A stretch of DNA of 64,000 bases from Candidatus Thiosymbion ectosymbiont of Catanema sp. Cochon2018. GTDB taxonomy: Bacteria; Pseudomonadota; Gammaproteobacteria; Chromatiales; Chromatiaceae. The position numbers and the translations under genes were made by a program. The stretch is from assembly GCA_011392765.1 (NCBI GenBank), contig WYCW01000004.1:761846-825845 (forward strand), given 5' to 3'. Each line of letters begins with the position of its first letter. Within the stretch, counting starts at the first letter, position 1. The notes below the pieces were generated by a model. It did not search any database. It was not told the origin of the DNA and was given only the letters and a program-made list of their open reading frames with translations. Of this stretch, positions 17,050-26,982 are shown one piece after another.

Positions 17050-17782
17050 ACCTTGCTTCTCCGAGTAATCTCCGCAGATCCAGCAGCGGTGGAAATCCCC
17101 GAGTCGTTTCCATCCGCTCCCTGACCAGGTCGGCATTTACAAGCAGGTCTTGCAGCTGCGCGTCGGAAAGAGAGTCGACGATCCAGCGGAAATAAGCGGA
17201 AAATCGTCGTTTTCTCACAGTTTGCAGAATCCAATTATAGGGGTCGTTATCATCATCATCGAATTGATGGAGCGAGTACATCTCAAGATCCCAGTCCGAC
17301 AGTGGACGTTGATCGATCCGATCCGCAAGCTTATGCAGCCCATCGTGATCAATGACATCTGCTTCGAGCCGAGCGCGGGCCCTTTCGGAAAAATCCGGAG
17401 GAAACCCCAATGCGTCCCACCACTGCGAATCCCATCGGGCCAGTACCAGCACATAATCCCAGTGCCAAAGTGGAGCGAAATCATAAGGAAGGAAGACGAA
17501 TTCATGAATAATCCATTCCTCGAATGCCTCAGCGGTCCGGGGGTCGAATTCATGGCGCAAGGTGGCAAGCAGGGTGTTTTTCAGATCGGGTATCCGATTC
17601 GGATTCTTTTCGAAGGTCCGTCGATTTTCGAGGATACATTTCCTGAGCACCTGAACAAACTCCTTCGGGTCTGGAATTGCCAGACCCATATGGGCGTAGA
17701 ATGGAACAACCACATCGAGACTCAAAAGGCCAGCGGCGGCCCCCCACCGTTCTTGTTCTGCTGTTGGCGTTGTTTTCATCAT
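17030..17782 (-). CDS. Unknown 250-residue protein, candidate immunity protein
   Basis: 250 residues, soluble, rich in W, D and R: FVFLPYDFAPLWHWDYVLVLARWDSQWWDALGFPPDFSERAR is distinctive. No domain recognised. Its ATG overlaps the stop of a short toxin-tail-like ORF (17779-17781), the same stop-start overlap typical of toxin/immunity pairs in polymorphic toxin systems. The C-terminal SLSDAQLQDLLVNADLVRER...LLDLRRLLG is helical. I infer an immunity protein; nothing in the sequence proves it. Confidence 0.5.
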   Translation of the reverse strand: MMKTTPTAEQERWGAAAGLLSLDVVVPFYAHMGLAIPDPKEFVQVLRKCILENRRTFEKNPNRIPDLKNTLLATLRHEFDPRTAEAFEEWIIHEFVFLPYDFAPLWHWDYVLVLARWDSQWWDALGFPPDFSERARARLEADVIDHDGLHKLADRIDQRPLSDWDLEMYSLHQFDDDDNDPYNWILQTVRKRRFSAYFRWIVDSLSDAQLQDLLVNADLVRERMETTRGFPPLLDLRRLLGEARYDQPTT

Positions 17783-18189
17783 GGTACGACATGGTTGATA
17801 GGGATAGTTGGCCAGAGAATCGGCACCGGGGACGGGAGCATATGAATCGGGCGATAGGTCAGATAAGCAAGACCCGGCACGAAACTGGCCTCAGTATCAG
17901 TTTCATACATCTCTCGCGGTGCATTTTCCTCTGATTCTTCTGTTGGTATTGGCATCGCTTGCATCATGGTACGGCCAGGTTGACAGGGATGGTCGGCCAA
18001 AGAGGCGGTAGTAGGGATGGGAGCATACGAATCGCGCGATAGGTCAAATAAGCAAGACCAGCTCCCAGACCGATTTTGGCGCCCGTTTTAAGCATCTCTC
18101 GTGACACATTTTCGGTGGGACTCCAGGACCCTTTACGTTCTGCAATTTCAATTGATACCGGAGGAGGCGGACCACAACGATCGCGGTCA
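17779..18189 (-). pseudogene. Tandemly duplicated tail of a polymorphic-toxin-like protein
   Basis: Two 132-base homologous coding segments (18095-17964 and 17910-17779) lie 185 bases apart on the minus strand. Both encode a 43-residue tail that contains GLAYLTYR, MLPS and LWPTIP and ends in VP-stop; about 25 of 43 residues agree. Each stop overlaps an ATGATG start. The first copy is preceded in frame by DRDRCGPPPPVSIEIAERKG, and the frame is then blocked by a stop near 18195. The look is of C-terminal effector tips left after recombination, each with the beginning of a downstream gene. No complete gene remains. Confidence 0.45.
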
Positions 18190-20930
18190 ATATGCGATCA
18201 GCGAACAGGGGTCGCGGCGTCGCCCCTTCGGTCCAGGGCCAGGTGACGTCAGCCCGCCTGCTGAGACATCGATCCCGGAGGGCCGGAGCGCCATGTCTTC
18301 GCCACTACTGCCAGGCCGTCCGCCGTGGCTGCAGCCCATCGCGTCCGGAGCAGGTGCACAGCGCCATGCGGCGCGGCTGGCGCCCCCTCCATAGACAGCG
18401 CTTGTAATCCTCACTGATGACAATTGCCATTCCCCCGCTCGAAGCGGGGTCGGTGTTCCTGACAAACGGCACGAAGGGCGGACGGTTCAGGATCTCGCCG
18501 ATGCCGAGCGACTGGATCCGAACCTCGCTGGTTGCCCCGAGAGGTTCTCGCGACGCTCATCTCTTCAGGATCTGCCGCCAGGTGAAATCCAAGCTGACGA
18601 AAAGCCGGGGTTGGATAGTTGTGAGGGTGAAGCCTTATGCCCCGCACCTTGAACAGCTCCAGCGCCATCCCCGCTTGCTTTCGCCCTTGCGCCGAGGATC
18701 ATCCGCGGTGGGTCGCCTACCAGGACGACACGGACGGCAGTCGTAACCTCGACTACCGGGAGGCTCGAGCTTTAGAGGTGTCATTTCTACCTCCTGTGCT
18801 ATCGCATCGGCAAGGGCGATCGCCATGAATAGCAGTACCGCCCGTCCGAATATCGATTCTTCCGCAGATTGTGGGCCATCAGAGCGGCCTCCATGTGGTG
18901 AGATTGAAAAATCCAACAACTGCGTGGTGCTGAGCTCGGATTTCAGATAGCCGCAATGAATGCCGGTATGATTCAAGCCCATCGACGCCACAGAATCCCC
19001 CGCGACGAGGGTAGCCAGGCCACGTCAGGTGGATGCATTCTTCCCCATTCCAGCTTCGTCGAGGTCAGTCCCCAGGATGGATCGTAGAATACTCCATCTG
19101 CGATTACGACAGAGTGATTTATGAAGCGGTGGCGGCTCGTGACGTTGTTCTGACCGGGACTCCCGACTCATTGAAGCACACGGGAGATTTCATATTCTGA
19201 CCCGCGACTCCCGGCTTAGCGAGGCGTTCCACGAACTCATAATAGAACGTGCGTGGATTGAAGAGATGCGAGGATCGAACTCCATTCTTTGACCAGAAAA
19301 AGGGTAACCTTGATTATTGAGCCATTTGACGATGTTTTATGTGTCCGACCTTTTGTCCCTCTTCGTCCCCGTGGGCCTTCCACATGTCGATGAGAATTCG
19401 GCCCAGGAGCCACTGACCGGCCCCATCGGCTGCCTTCAACAGGGCCTCGTGTCGGTGGCCCGTAGCGGTAACATCTTGCCATCTTACTCCAGGGTTCCAG
19501 TAGGTGAGATCGTGGCCATCCCGTGCCCGTGTGATGGCGCGGGACTGCAATGCGCCATAGCTCTTGCTGCGTAGGCCGGTGACAGTCGTCTCACCCGCGG
19601 CGCGGTGCAGGAGACCTCCAGGAGCGTCAATACAATGGCGACGTCTTGGGCGCGGAGAGCGTGACATAGAGGACATTATCGGTGCTCGATCCGGCGGAGT
19701 GATGCTTCATCGGGAGCGTCTGATACCAGTCGAGCGTCAGTGGATCGACCAATTCCACCGTATTCGGCAGCGCAACGTCGCTTTTCCAGGCGCGGAGTCA
19801 ATCACTCTTTATCGGATGACCCGACCGTTACCTGGCCGCGAAACCTCGGGGTCGTACCAGCACATTCGCTTCGGCCTCGACCGTGACCGACTCGGAGGCG
19901 GTGGGCTGCTGGATTACCTCGAAGACGGCGGTCGCGCCAGCTTGTTGCAAGAGTGGATGGCGTACTCACCTTGTCGTAGCGTGCAGTATCCCGCGGCCCG
20001 TTGCCGAGCCCCAAATGGGAAGCCCCAGAGGTATCCTTATACGTCACGCCACCCAAAAAGGACCTGATTCAGCTCAGTCGTGCCCACCGGCTGGTGTGAA
20101 TCCGACGGCTTGGCGGAATGTCCCGCGTGACCGCAAATCAAAGCCGAATTCTTCCCCCGGTATCGCTCACTTCAGGTAAAATGATGTGGTACTTGAGCCC
20201 TTCTTTGGTAGTCCCGGTGTCTTAGGAATGTTCTTGAGTCCTTCCCCGATCAAACCGTCTCGCTCTTTATCCTGTTCTTGGATACAGGCACCGGCCAGAG
20301 GATTTCGGACGGTGTCCTTAAGCGCAACCGATTCCATCTCTTTGCAGGAATCCCGCCGTTGGCAAAAACCATTCGTCGTCTTCCGAATGCGTTTCATCGA
20401 GACCGCCACCTTTTTCCGGCCCAAGAGTCCACGCCGCAAACCAGACCGCCCTCCCACGGATGATAAAGACAAGGCATGTTCCATACAAAGTGTCCCAGGG
20501 CCTGAGGCACAAGATGCCGTATTCCTTCTATAATTCTGACGTTACCTTTATTTTAAGATTTTCCATTCTTTCCGGAAAAGCACAATACGCGGACAGGACC
20601 GAGGTATTGAGTACAGTTAGATGCCGACTTTATAGTTCGAGTAAAGGATCAACTGCGTTCAACTTTGCTGATAACTTGGCATCGCCTCGGTTTCCATCAT
20701 CCGCCTTTACGTCATAAGGGATGATCTGCATAACGGCAACGGACACGAACGGCGGCGGTCGAGTTCGCAAACTGCGTACGCTCCCAATGCCCTACCTTGG
20801 TTAAACTATTCCAATCCACATCATCTTTATTTCATCTTGAACGCACTTTTTCAGGACGAGCTGGGTTCCCTAATTTGTCCTCCTTGGTGACTTGGTGGAA
20901 TGCCACAGCATTTCTTTTATCCGCAAAGGA
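18190..20930. other. Decayed segment of the T6SS island, no intact gene
   Basis: About 2.7 kb with only short interrupted ORFs on both strands. Minus-strand fragments with coding-like composition occur around 18640-18990, 19314-19676, 19802-20056 and 20167-20484 (the last ends ...GLPKKGSSTTSFYLK), but no family is recognisable and none has a good start. Lying between a PAAR-like gene and toxin-tail fragments on the same strand, this is most simply the wreck of one or more large effector genes. No repeat of the kinds found elsewhere in the window is evident inside. Confidence 0.5.
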
Positions 20931-21662
20931 CTACCGTGAAGTTCGCTGGAACAACCTCGGTAATCGTATAAATGGGAAGCGAGTGACCTTGCCGGAACGA
21001 TCGCGATATGCCTCAAGGTAGGTTTTCAGAGCGCGCTGCTGACTAAGAATTTGGGGGCCATGGGTCGCATCATCTCCCACATAATCGCGAATCCTTTGAA
21101 TCAAACCTTTAGTGCCTGATCGGCCTACCTTCTCGCAGTCTGTCAATTCGTTGATTTTTTCCAAAAGCTGGGCACAATTCATGCGATTCGCTTTATTGCG
21201 CGCCTTTCGACTATATCTTTCGACATCTTCTGAATCAATGTAAGGCCCAGGAGGTGTTTGACCCGGTGGTGACGCATGATTGTGCGTCGTCAGATCCAGA
21301 TGCCGAACAACATTCTTCCCCTCGATCTTTACATTCATCGACCAGGAGTTGAAATAGACCTTCCCGCGATTGACGCCGGTCACCACGCCCTTCTTCGCCG
21401 CAGACCCCGCCTCGTCTCCGGTCGATTTCTTGAAGTAGGATTTGTTCTTGAGCATCACCTCCTTGCCGGAGATCTTGACCGTCTTGCTCCCCTTGGTCGT
21501 ATCCTTGGCATAGCCGGTATTCGGATAAGGCACCGGGACTCCAGGCGGCGTCGCCGGTGTCTGAGGGGGTGTGAAGCAGACATCGGGAAAGGCGCAGATG
21601 GATTTCCCATCTGCCTTCTTGCAGGAAATCTCCCGCCCGTTGGCAAAAACATTATTCGCCAT
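20931..21662 (-). CDS. DUF4150 (PAAR-like) T6SS effector N-terminal protein, probably truncated
   Basis: 243 residues. The first 130 form the DUF4150/PAAR-like spike domain: MANNVFANGREISCKKADG, FPDVCFTPPQTPATPPGVPVPYPNTG, KDTTKGSKTVKISGKEVMLKN, KKGVVTGVNRGKVYFNSWSMNVKIEGKNVVRHLDLTTHNHAS. Such domains cap VgrG and carry C-terminal toxins. The remaining 110 residues (CAQLLEKINELTDCEKVGRSGTKGLIQRIRDYVGD...) look like the start of an effector domain that ends abruptly; another frame just downstream (around 20832-20930) continues with plausible coding (HQVTKEDKLGNPARPEKV), hinting at a frameshift. It follows vgrG and DUF6484 on the same strand. Confidence 0.75.
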   Translation of the reverse strand: MANNVFANGREISCKKADGKSICAFPDVCFTPPQTPATPPGVPVPYPNTGYAKDTTKGSKTVKISGKEVMLKNKSYFKKSTGDEAGSAAKKGVVTGVNRGKVYFNSWSMNVKIEGKNVVRHLDLTTHNHASPPGQTPPGPYIDSEDVERYSRKARNKANRMNCAQLLEKINELTDCEKVGRSGTKGLIQRIRDYVGDDATHGPQILSQQRALKTYLEAYRDRSGKVTRFPFIRLPRLFQRTSR

Positions 21663-21802
21663 CAGCTTGCCTCGTACACCGTACAGATGCTCGCAACTAC
21701 CGATAACATCGAGCCGCCGGGATTTCTACGGAAAACTTGTCCGCAAATCAACGCAAATGGCCGCAAATCAAAAACCGTTAATGATCCGGTCGCTTTAAGT
21801 CA

Positions 21803-21871
21803 TCCGCAGATTACGCAGATTCTCGCAGATTAAAAAGACAACAATCTGTGAGAATCTGCGTAATCTGCGGA
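21803..21871. repeat. Perfect 22-bp inverted repeat of the CCGCAGATTACGCAG class
   Basis: TCCGCAGATTACGCAG...TTCTC and its exact inverse flank a 25-base loop. Partial copies occur at 27160-27230, 31165-31195, 31985-32030 and 34260-34295. It sits in the gap between DUF6484 and the PAAR-like gene; 21872-21979 carries further fragments (TTTGCGTTCATT, GTACTTCGGTGCTGC) shared with 34320 and 36690. Confidence 0.7.
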
Positions 21872-21979
21872 CAGAAGAGATCGTGTGATCTTTTGCGACC
21901 GATTTGCGTTCATTCGCGTTCATTTGCGGATAAAAAGGATTCCTATCTTATCAGTACTTCGGTGCTGCTGTACTGGAGG

Positions 21980-22465
21980 TCAATTGGTCTGCACCGACCC
22001 GCCCTTGATCCGATTGACGCCGGAGGAGCGGCTCAGTAGGTAGGCGCCGCGGATCAAGATTTTGCCCGCGCGGGTGAGGGTAATGCTGGATTTGCCACAC
22101 TTGAGGACGATTTCTTTCTGCGCACGGAGCAGAATGCGCTCCCCATCCAAGTCGGCACCGAGTGGAGCTTGGGTATCGGCCCGGTGCTCCGGATGCTGGA
22201 CTACCCCGATGACCAGAGGCAGGCGCGGGTCGCCACCCTCGAATAGGAGGGCAACTTCACGGCCCATGTCTGTGTCCTGCAGCTTGGTCGTGGCGCGGGC
22301 CTTGAGGGCCGTCTCTTGCGGATTTCCGGGGAACGCCACGAGCGGCGCTCCGTCTTCATGGAATCCGAGCAGGATTCCGATGACAACCCCGTCGTAGCGT
22401 TCGACAGTCCCGGCAGGTTTGGCCCCGGCTGTCTTCGCTTGAACTTGGTTCCGGTTGGTTTCCAT
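21980..22465 (-). CDS. DUF6484-type T6SS-associated protein
   Basis: 161 residues starting four bases after the vgrG stop, so clearly in the same operon. GVVIGILLGFHEDGAPLVAFPGNP, MGREVALLFEGGDPRLPLVIGVVQHP and LKCGKSSITLTRAGKILIRGAYLLSRSSGVNRIKGGSVQ resemble the OB-fold and needle-like C-terminal motifs of VgrG/phage baseplate proteins, which fits the small VgrG-linked family annotated as DUF6484. Presumed role: accessory in mounting PAAR/effector proteins on VgrG. Confidence 0.65.
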   Translation of the reverse strand: METNRNQVQAKTAGAKPAGTVERYDGVVIGILLGFHEDGAPLVAFPGNPQETALKARATTKLQDTDMGREVALLFEGGDPRLPLVIGVVQHPEHRADTQAPLGADLDGERILLRAQKEIVLKCGKSSITLTRAGKILIRGAYLLSRSSGVNRIKGGSVQTN

Positions 22466-22469
22466 TGGT

Positions 22470-24433
22470 TCAGTTCTCCAGAATCTTCTTGCCCTTGATG
22501 ACCACGTTCTTGCTCGCCTTGGCGTCGATGACGCCCGACCCCTTGACGGTAATATCTTTGCCCTGGATCGTAATTGTACCGTCCCTCTTCATAGAGATGC
22601 TGGCCTTACCCGTCCTGATCGTGACCGAATCTCCTGCATCGATAGCTAGGTTGTTGCCGACTGTGAGGACATCGTCTCTTCCGATAGAGATGGTCTCGTT
22701 GTTGGCAACGGTCTCCCGGCGGTCGTGGCCGATGTTGATGATCTCGTTGTTTCCCACCTTCTTGGTCCGGTCAACGCCAATAGCTGTGGTCTCGTTGTTG
22801 CCGATGGTCTTGGAACGGTCGTTCCCGACCTGGATCGTCTCGTTGTTGGTGACGTCCCGACTACGGTCGTTCAGCACATGTTCGCGCAGGTCGTGTTCGA
22901 TGGTGCTGTCCTTATCGTATTGACCATGCTCCCGGATGAGTTCGTTGCCTTTGGTGTCGTCCATGACGTATTCGTTGTAACCCCCGCCGCCCTTGGTGCT
23001 GTTGGACATGAGTCCGCTGACGGCGGCGCCGGCGGGGAGGCCGTAGGGCGGCATGCTGGCGCCGTTGTAGACCCGCCCGGTGATGATGGGCTGGTCGGGG
23101 TCGCCTTCCAGGAAGTCGACGATGACTTCCTGGCCGATGCGTGGGATTGCCATGGTGCCCCACCCCTTACCGGCCCAGGGCTGGGAAACGCGCACCCAGC
23201 AGGAGCTATGCTCGTCGGAGGTGCCGTAGCGGTCCCAGTGGAATTGGACCTTGACCCGCCCGTATTGGTCAGTCCAGATTTCTTCACCGGCCTTGCCGAC
23301 GACAATCGCGGTCTGGGGGCCCTGGACCCGGGCTTTGGGGGTGATCCGCGGGGGCGGTAGGGCGTCTGGGCGTCCAGGGCGGTAAACCAGCACTGGAAGA
23401 CCGGACCAGTGCTCACTGCGCCGGAGGAGCCGAAGGCATCGGAGCGCAGTTGATAATCGGCCGCGACGATCAGGTATTCCCGATTCTGGTCTCGGCGGGG
23501 ATAGTCGGTCAAGTTGAAGAGTGCTCCGGCAGTGAGCCCGCGGGCGTTGCCGGCGCCCTGTGCGGTCTCGTAGTCCACATGCTGCTCTTCCATGCGTACC
23601 CGTCCCCAGTCGTCGCCCTGGTCGCGTTTCAGGTACCCACCCGGATAGTCGTAGATCTCGAGGTCCGCACGGGCGTGCTCATGGGGATGATGCCGCCTGG
23701 TCAGCAGCTTCTTCCCGGGTGCCGTATAGTCGAAATCCGTGTGGGCGAAGGCGCCGGATTGGACCGAGCCGGCGATGGACCAGTCGTGGATGTGGTCACG
23801 CTCCCGCCGTGCGGTCGCATCGGGGGGGTAGTAGGGGATTTCCTCGTAACCGGCAATGGGGCTGTGGGCACTGTAGCTGTCGGCCAGGACCAGGGTATGT
23901 TTGCCGTTTTCGTGCTTGAAGTAGTAGTAGATGCCTTCCTGTTCCATGAGCCGGCTGATGAAGTCGAAGTCGGTCTCCCGGTACTGCACGCAGTAGTTCC
24001 AGGGGCGATACAGTTCGCCGGCCAGGAATTCCTGGAAGTCGGTGTAGCCGTGCTCGCGGAAGATTTCTTTGAGGATGTCCGGGACGGTTTTTTCCTGAAA
24101 AATGCGACAGTCGGCGGTGCGGGTGAGAAACCAGAACCAGGGGATGAGGGTAGCACGGTAGATGGCAACCGCTCCGTCGAAGCCGGTGTGTGAAAAACGG
24201 TTGACGATGCCGTTGAAGTAGCGGGTCCGGTAGTCAGGTAGATCGAGCCGCACGGTGGCGGGTTGGCCGAGCAGGTCTTCGTGCTTGATATTGACATTTT
24301 CGCTGATGAGTTCCAGGTCGTAGGCGCACAGGGTGCTCAGGTGCTCGTGCCCGCTCATGGAGCGCAGCAGCAGAACATCTTCGCCGAGGGGGGTGGTGAC
24401 CGCGAGGCTCCGGGCGCGTTGGCTGAGGGGCAT
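22470..24433 (-). pseudogene. vgrG: VgrG (TssI) spike protein with a one-base frameshift
   Basis: Two overlapping frames together make a normal 654-residue VgrG. The first (ATG at 24433) gives the gp27-like half: SLAVTTPLGEDVLLLRSMSGHEHLS, YCVQYRETDFDFISRLMEQEGIYYYF, and reads to ALDAQTPYRP. There the frame is lost at a run of five G (plus strand 23350-23354); one more base restores PPRITPKARVQGPQTAIVVG and continues through the gp5-like part HWDRYGTSDEHSSCWVRVSQPWAGKGWG and a beta-helix with seven-to-eight-residue repeats (IGNNETTAIGVDR, VGNNEIINIGHDR). Function: puncturing tip of the type VI apparatus. No core tss genes are in the window, so this is an orphan vgrG island. The error may be real or a homopolymer miscall. 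Confidence 0.85.
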
Positions 24434-24649
24434 GGTTTTTAAGAAGGGCAGGTACCGAAAACCGGTACATTGTTTATCCTAACTTTTGCACGCTAAGACC
24501 TTATTATTACCGAACCTGATAAGCATCAGAATATGGTAAGATAAGGAATTAGTGCCCTTTAGTGAAAATCCCGATTACCATTTATAAGTAGGGTTTATCG
24601 TCGACTGCCTGAGCGCAGGAATGGTTTTCAGGATTTTCACTACCCGACA

Positions 24650-24867
24650 CTAGGATCCTTAAGGGACCCGAATCTTTACAATGAGTCAAGTTTGTGCAGT
24701 GCACAAATCGGGATCGGGATTGAAATCGAGATTCCGATTGCGATCCCGATCCCGATTTCGACCTACCCCGGCTCGCCAACGGCTGGTTGGGCGTAGGAGA
24801 TGGGGCCTTACGGGAGAGGGGCTTTGGGGGCCTCATGCCTCGTCGGTCTGAGGCGAAGCCTCACTAG
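24650..24867 (-). repeat. CTAG-bounded mosaic repeat, copy D
   Basis: CTAGGATCCTTAAGGG at the left, GAGTCAAGTTTGTGC, the GATCGG/GATTTC tract, GGAGATGGGGCC and finally GCCTCGTCGGTCTGAGG...CTCACTAG at the right; both borders are CTAG. Very similar to the copies at 11660 and 35814. Upstream, 24434-24649 holds a short inverted pair (AGTGAAAATCC / GGATTTTCACT) but no gene. Confidence 0.75.
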
Positions 24868-24869
24868 AT

Positions 24870-25221
24870 GTATAGTAGGGTATTTTGAAAAATGCAAGTG
24901 CCCTCTCGTCAATGCCCAATTCGCGGAAATTCCCACAGGAACGCGCCGCCTCGCGTGGAGGCCCGACAAGCCGGGTAGGCTGGACAAAGCCAGGAGGATG
25001 CGGTGAGCACCTACCCCCTGTGCGGCAGGCAGGTACCGCCCCAGACTGAATAGTTGGGCACGCCACCGTCCATGGCGGCTTTGCCCAACCTACAAATCGC
25101 GCAATCGGCGCGAAAAAGATCCCTCCCCTCGGTTCGGGACGATGCTTTCGCGCGGATTCGCGTGATTCGTAGTTTCTTCTCTTACTTTGCCGACCGGTAA
25201 CGCTTATACTTAATGGCATTG
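24870..25221. repeat. Palindromic GGGTAGGCTGGAC repeat and a half copy of the terminal palindrome
   Basis: 24960-25095 is an imperfect palindrome of the GTAGGTTGGGC class (GGTAGGCTGGACAAAGCC ... GGCTTTGCCCAACCTAC). 25152-25221 (CGCGTGATTCGTAG...CGGTAACGC...TTAATGGCATTG) is one arm of the 153-bp element at 63670-63822. No gene is supported. Confidence 0.6.
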
Positions 25222-25267
25222 ATCTGTAAACAGGGCTCTCTTAAAGATTGTTCGGGGAGATGAAAAA

Positions 25268-25969
25268 ATGGTTGTGATGATATCCGGTGCCAACAGAGGA
25301 ATTGGTGAGGAAATAGCAACGAAACTGCTTTCCGAAGGGCATATCCTGAGTCTCGGCGCACGTAGAATCGAGACCCTTCAAAACAAGTTCGGTGCATTTG
25401 ATAGGAATAGGGTATTATGTAACTGGTACGATGCCGAAGTACCCGAGTCAGCGACGAAATGGATTGATGCCACCATAGGACAATATGGCCGTATCGATGC
25501 CCTGATAAATAATGCCGGCATATTCCGCTCGACTACGATTGAAGAGTTCGATGAAGAAATTATGGATGAACTATGGACTGTAAACGTCAAAGGTCCACTG
25601 CGTCTGATAAGTTTGGCTTTCCCCTATCTGAAGGAAGCGGGAGGAGGCAGAGTGATTAATTTGGTTTCTTTGTCCGGAAAAAGAATAAAAGGACAATCGG
25701 TAGGCTATGCGATGAGTAAATTCGCACTCACGGCACTGACACATTCAGTAAGATATTCCGGTTGGGAACATGGCATCAGAGCAACCGCAATCTGCCCGGG
25801 ATGGGTCAATACTCAGATGGCTGAAGATATTAACCCGGATACTATTGAATTAAAACAAATGACGCAGCCGGAAGACGTGGCCGCTCTTATTTCAACACTT
25901 CTTAAATTGCCGAATACTGCATCTATTTCGGAATTACACGTTAATTGCGTTTTGGAAAGTTCCTATTAA
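25268..25969 (+). CDS. SDR-family NAD(P)-dependent oxidoreductase
   Basis: 233 residues. Classical short-chain dehydrogenase features: ISGANRGIGEEIA (TGxxxGxG cofactor loop, residues 5-17), LINNAGIF (NAG motif), serine in NLVSLSGK and the catalytic YAMSK (Y-x3-K) about 13 residues later, then PGWVNTQM. Substrate not deducible. GGGGAG lies before the ATG. It is followed after 41 bases by a DapF-like epimerase on the same strand, and both are noticeably less GC-rich than surrounding housekeeping genes, so they probably form a small acquired operon acting on an amino-acid-derived compound. Confidence 0.87.
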   Translation: MVVMISGANRGIGEEIATKLLSEGHILSLGARRIETLQNKFGAFDRNRVLCNWYDAEVPESATKWIDATIGQYGRIDALINNAGIFRSTTIEEFDEEIMDELWTVNVKGPLRLISLAFPYLKEAGGGRVINLVSLSGKRIKGQSVGYAMSKFALTALTHSVRYSGWEHGIRATAICPGWVNTQMAEDINPDTIELKQMTQPEDVAALISTLLKLPNTASISELHVNCVLESSY

Positions 25970-26010
25970 TAACTTCCCTAAGAAGGTTACAAACAAAGGC
26001 AAAGGCCAAT

Positions 26011-26982
26011 ATGAAACTAAGCATTTTAAAATGTCACGGGTCAGGCAACGATTTCATCTTGATCGATGAAACTATCGCAGGGAACGACGCTATTCAAGAT
26101 GAAACCAGAGCACGTTTAACCAAGGCTCTATGCAACAGAGAAGACGGTGTTGGTTCCGACGGAATATTATTTTACCAATCTACCGAGTCTGCTGATTGTA
26201 GAATGAGGATGTTCAATCCCGATGGGAGCGAGGCCGAGATGTGCGGCAACGGCCTTCGCTGTATTGGGCGATATTGCTCGGAAAGGTCGATGAAACCGGC
26301 AGTAACCGTCGAAACCATGAAGGCTATACTTCCGGTCAGGCGCGGGAAACAAATCTTTGCGGGAATCGAGACCTTCGAGGCGGGAATCGGACCGGTTTCG
26401 CTGCTGCCGGAATCATTGCCGATGAACGTCGATTCCGGGTTCTTTATTGATGAAATAATAGAGGATTTATCGAGCAGTCTCAAATTTACGGCGATTAGTG
26501 TACCAAATCCTCACATTGTCACTATTGTCAGTGATATCGATGAGGCTTTTGTAGCGCAATGCGGGGACAAAGCCAATCATTTGTCTCTCTTTCCGAAGGG
26601 AGTGAATGTGAGCTTCGCCAAGCCACTCGGCGAAAATAGGATATTCGTTGTTACCTATGAACGGGGGGTTGGCATTACCTATTCTTGTGGTACCGCCATG
26701 TCCGCTTCCGCATATGTTTCAGTGCTCCAGGGAATATCAGAAGCCGACCAGTTGCTATCCGTCTACAACAAGGGGGGAATGGTCGAATGCGATGTCTCCG
26801 ATAGGAAGGGGAATATTATACTGAAAGGAAACGCAACATTTGTGTATGAAGCCACGATTGAAGTAAAAGATGATTGCGGCTCAATAGAACACCAATATAA
26901 AAGTAACGTCAGGCTGGACGAAATCAGTGCCTATGGCACTTTGCAGGATTACGCGAAATCTATCCTGGAAAAAACAGCCTAA
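26011..26982 (+). CDS. Diaminopimelate epimerase-like protein (DapF family)
   Basis: 323 residues. The two catalytic cysteines of the cofactor-independent DapF family are present: CGNGLRCIGRY (about residue 77, base) and YSCGTAMSASAYV (about residue 229, acid). Other landmarks: LKCHGSGNDFILID at the N-terminus, FNPDGSEAEMCGN, VPNPHIVTIVSD and GVNVSFAKPLGENRIFVVTYERGVG. The C-terminus runs about 45 residues beyond a typical DapF (about 275). Classical DapF sits near lysA; here it pairs with an SDR in AT-richer DNA, so it may be a second epimerase for a non-housekeeping amino acid. The stop TAA (26980-26982) is immediately followed by GAGACTGTCTAAAAA, the end of a repeat. Confidence 0.8.
   Translation: MKLSILKCHGSGNDFILIDETIAGNDAIQDETRARLTKALCNREDGVGSDGILFYQSTESADCRMRMFNPDGSEAEMCGNGLRCIGRYCSERSMKPAVTVETMKAILPVRRGKQIFAGIETFEAGIGPVSLLPESLPMNVDSGFFIDEIIEDLSSSLKFTAISVPNPHIVTIVSDIDEAFVAQCGDKANHLSLFPKGVNVSFAKPLGENRIFVVTYERGVGITYSCGTAMSASAYVSVLQGISEADQLLSVYNKGGMVECDVSDRKGNIILKGNATFVYEATIEVKDDCGSIEHQYKSNVRLDEISAYGTLQDYAKSILEKTA

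Noticed and set aside
23345-23360. Programmed ribosomal frameshift in vgrG
   Set aside because: A G5 run alone is not a known slippery heptamer, and VgrG families are not known to use frameshifting; decay or miscall is simpler.
14466-24433. Complete type VI secretion system
   Set aside because: No tssB/C, tssK, tssJLM, clpV or hcp genes are in the window; only spike, adaptor and effector-related genes remain.
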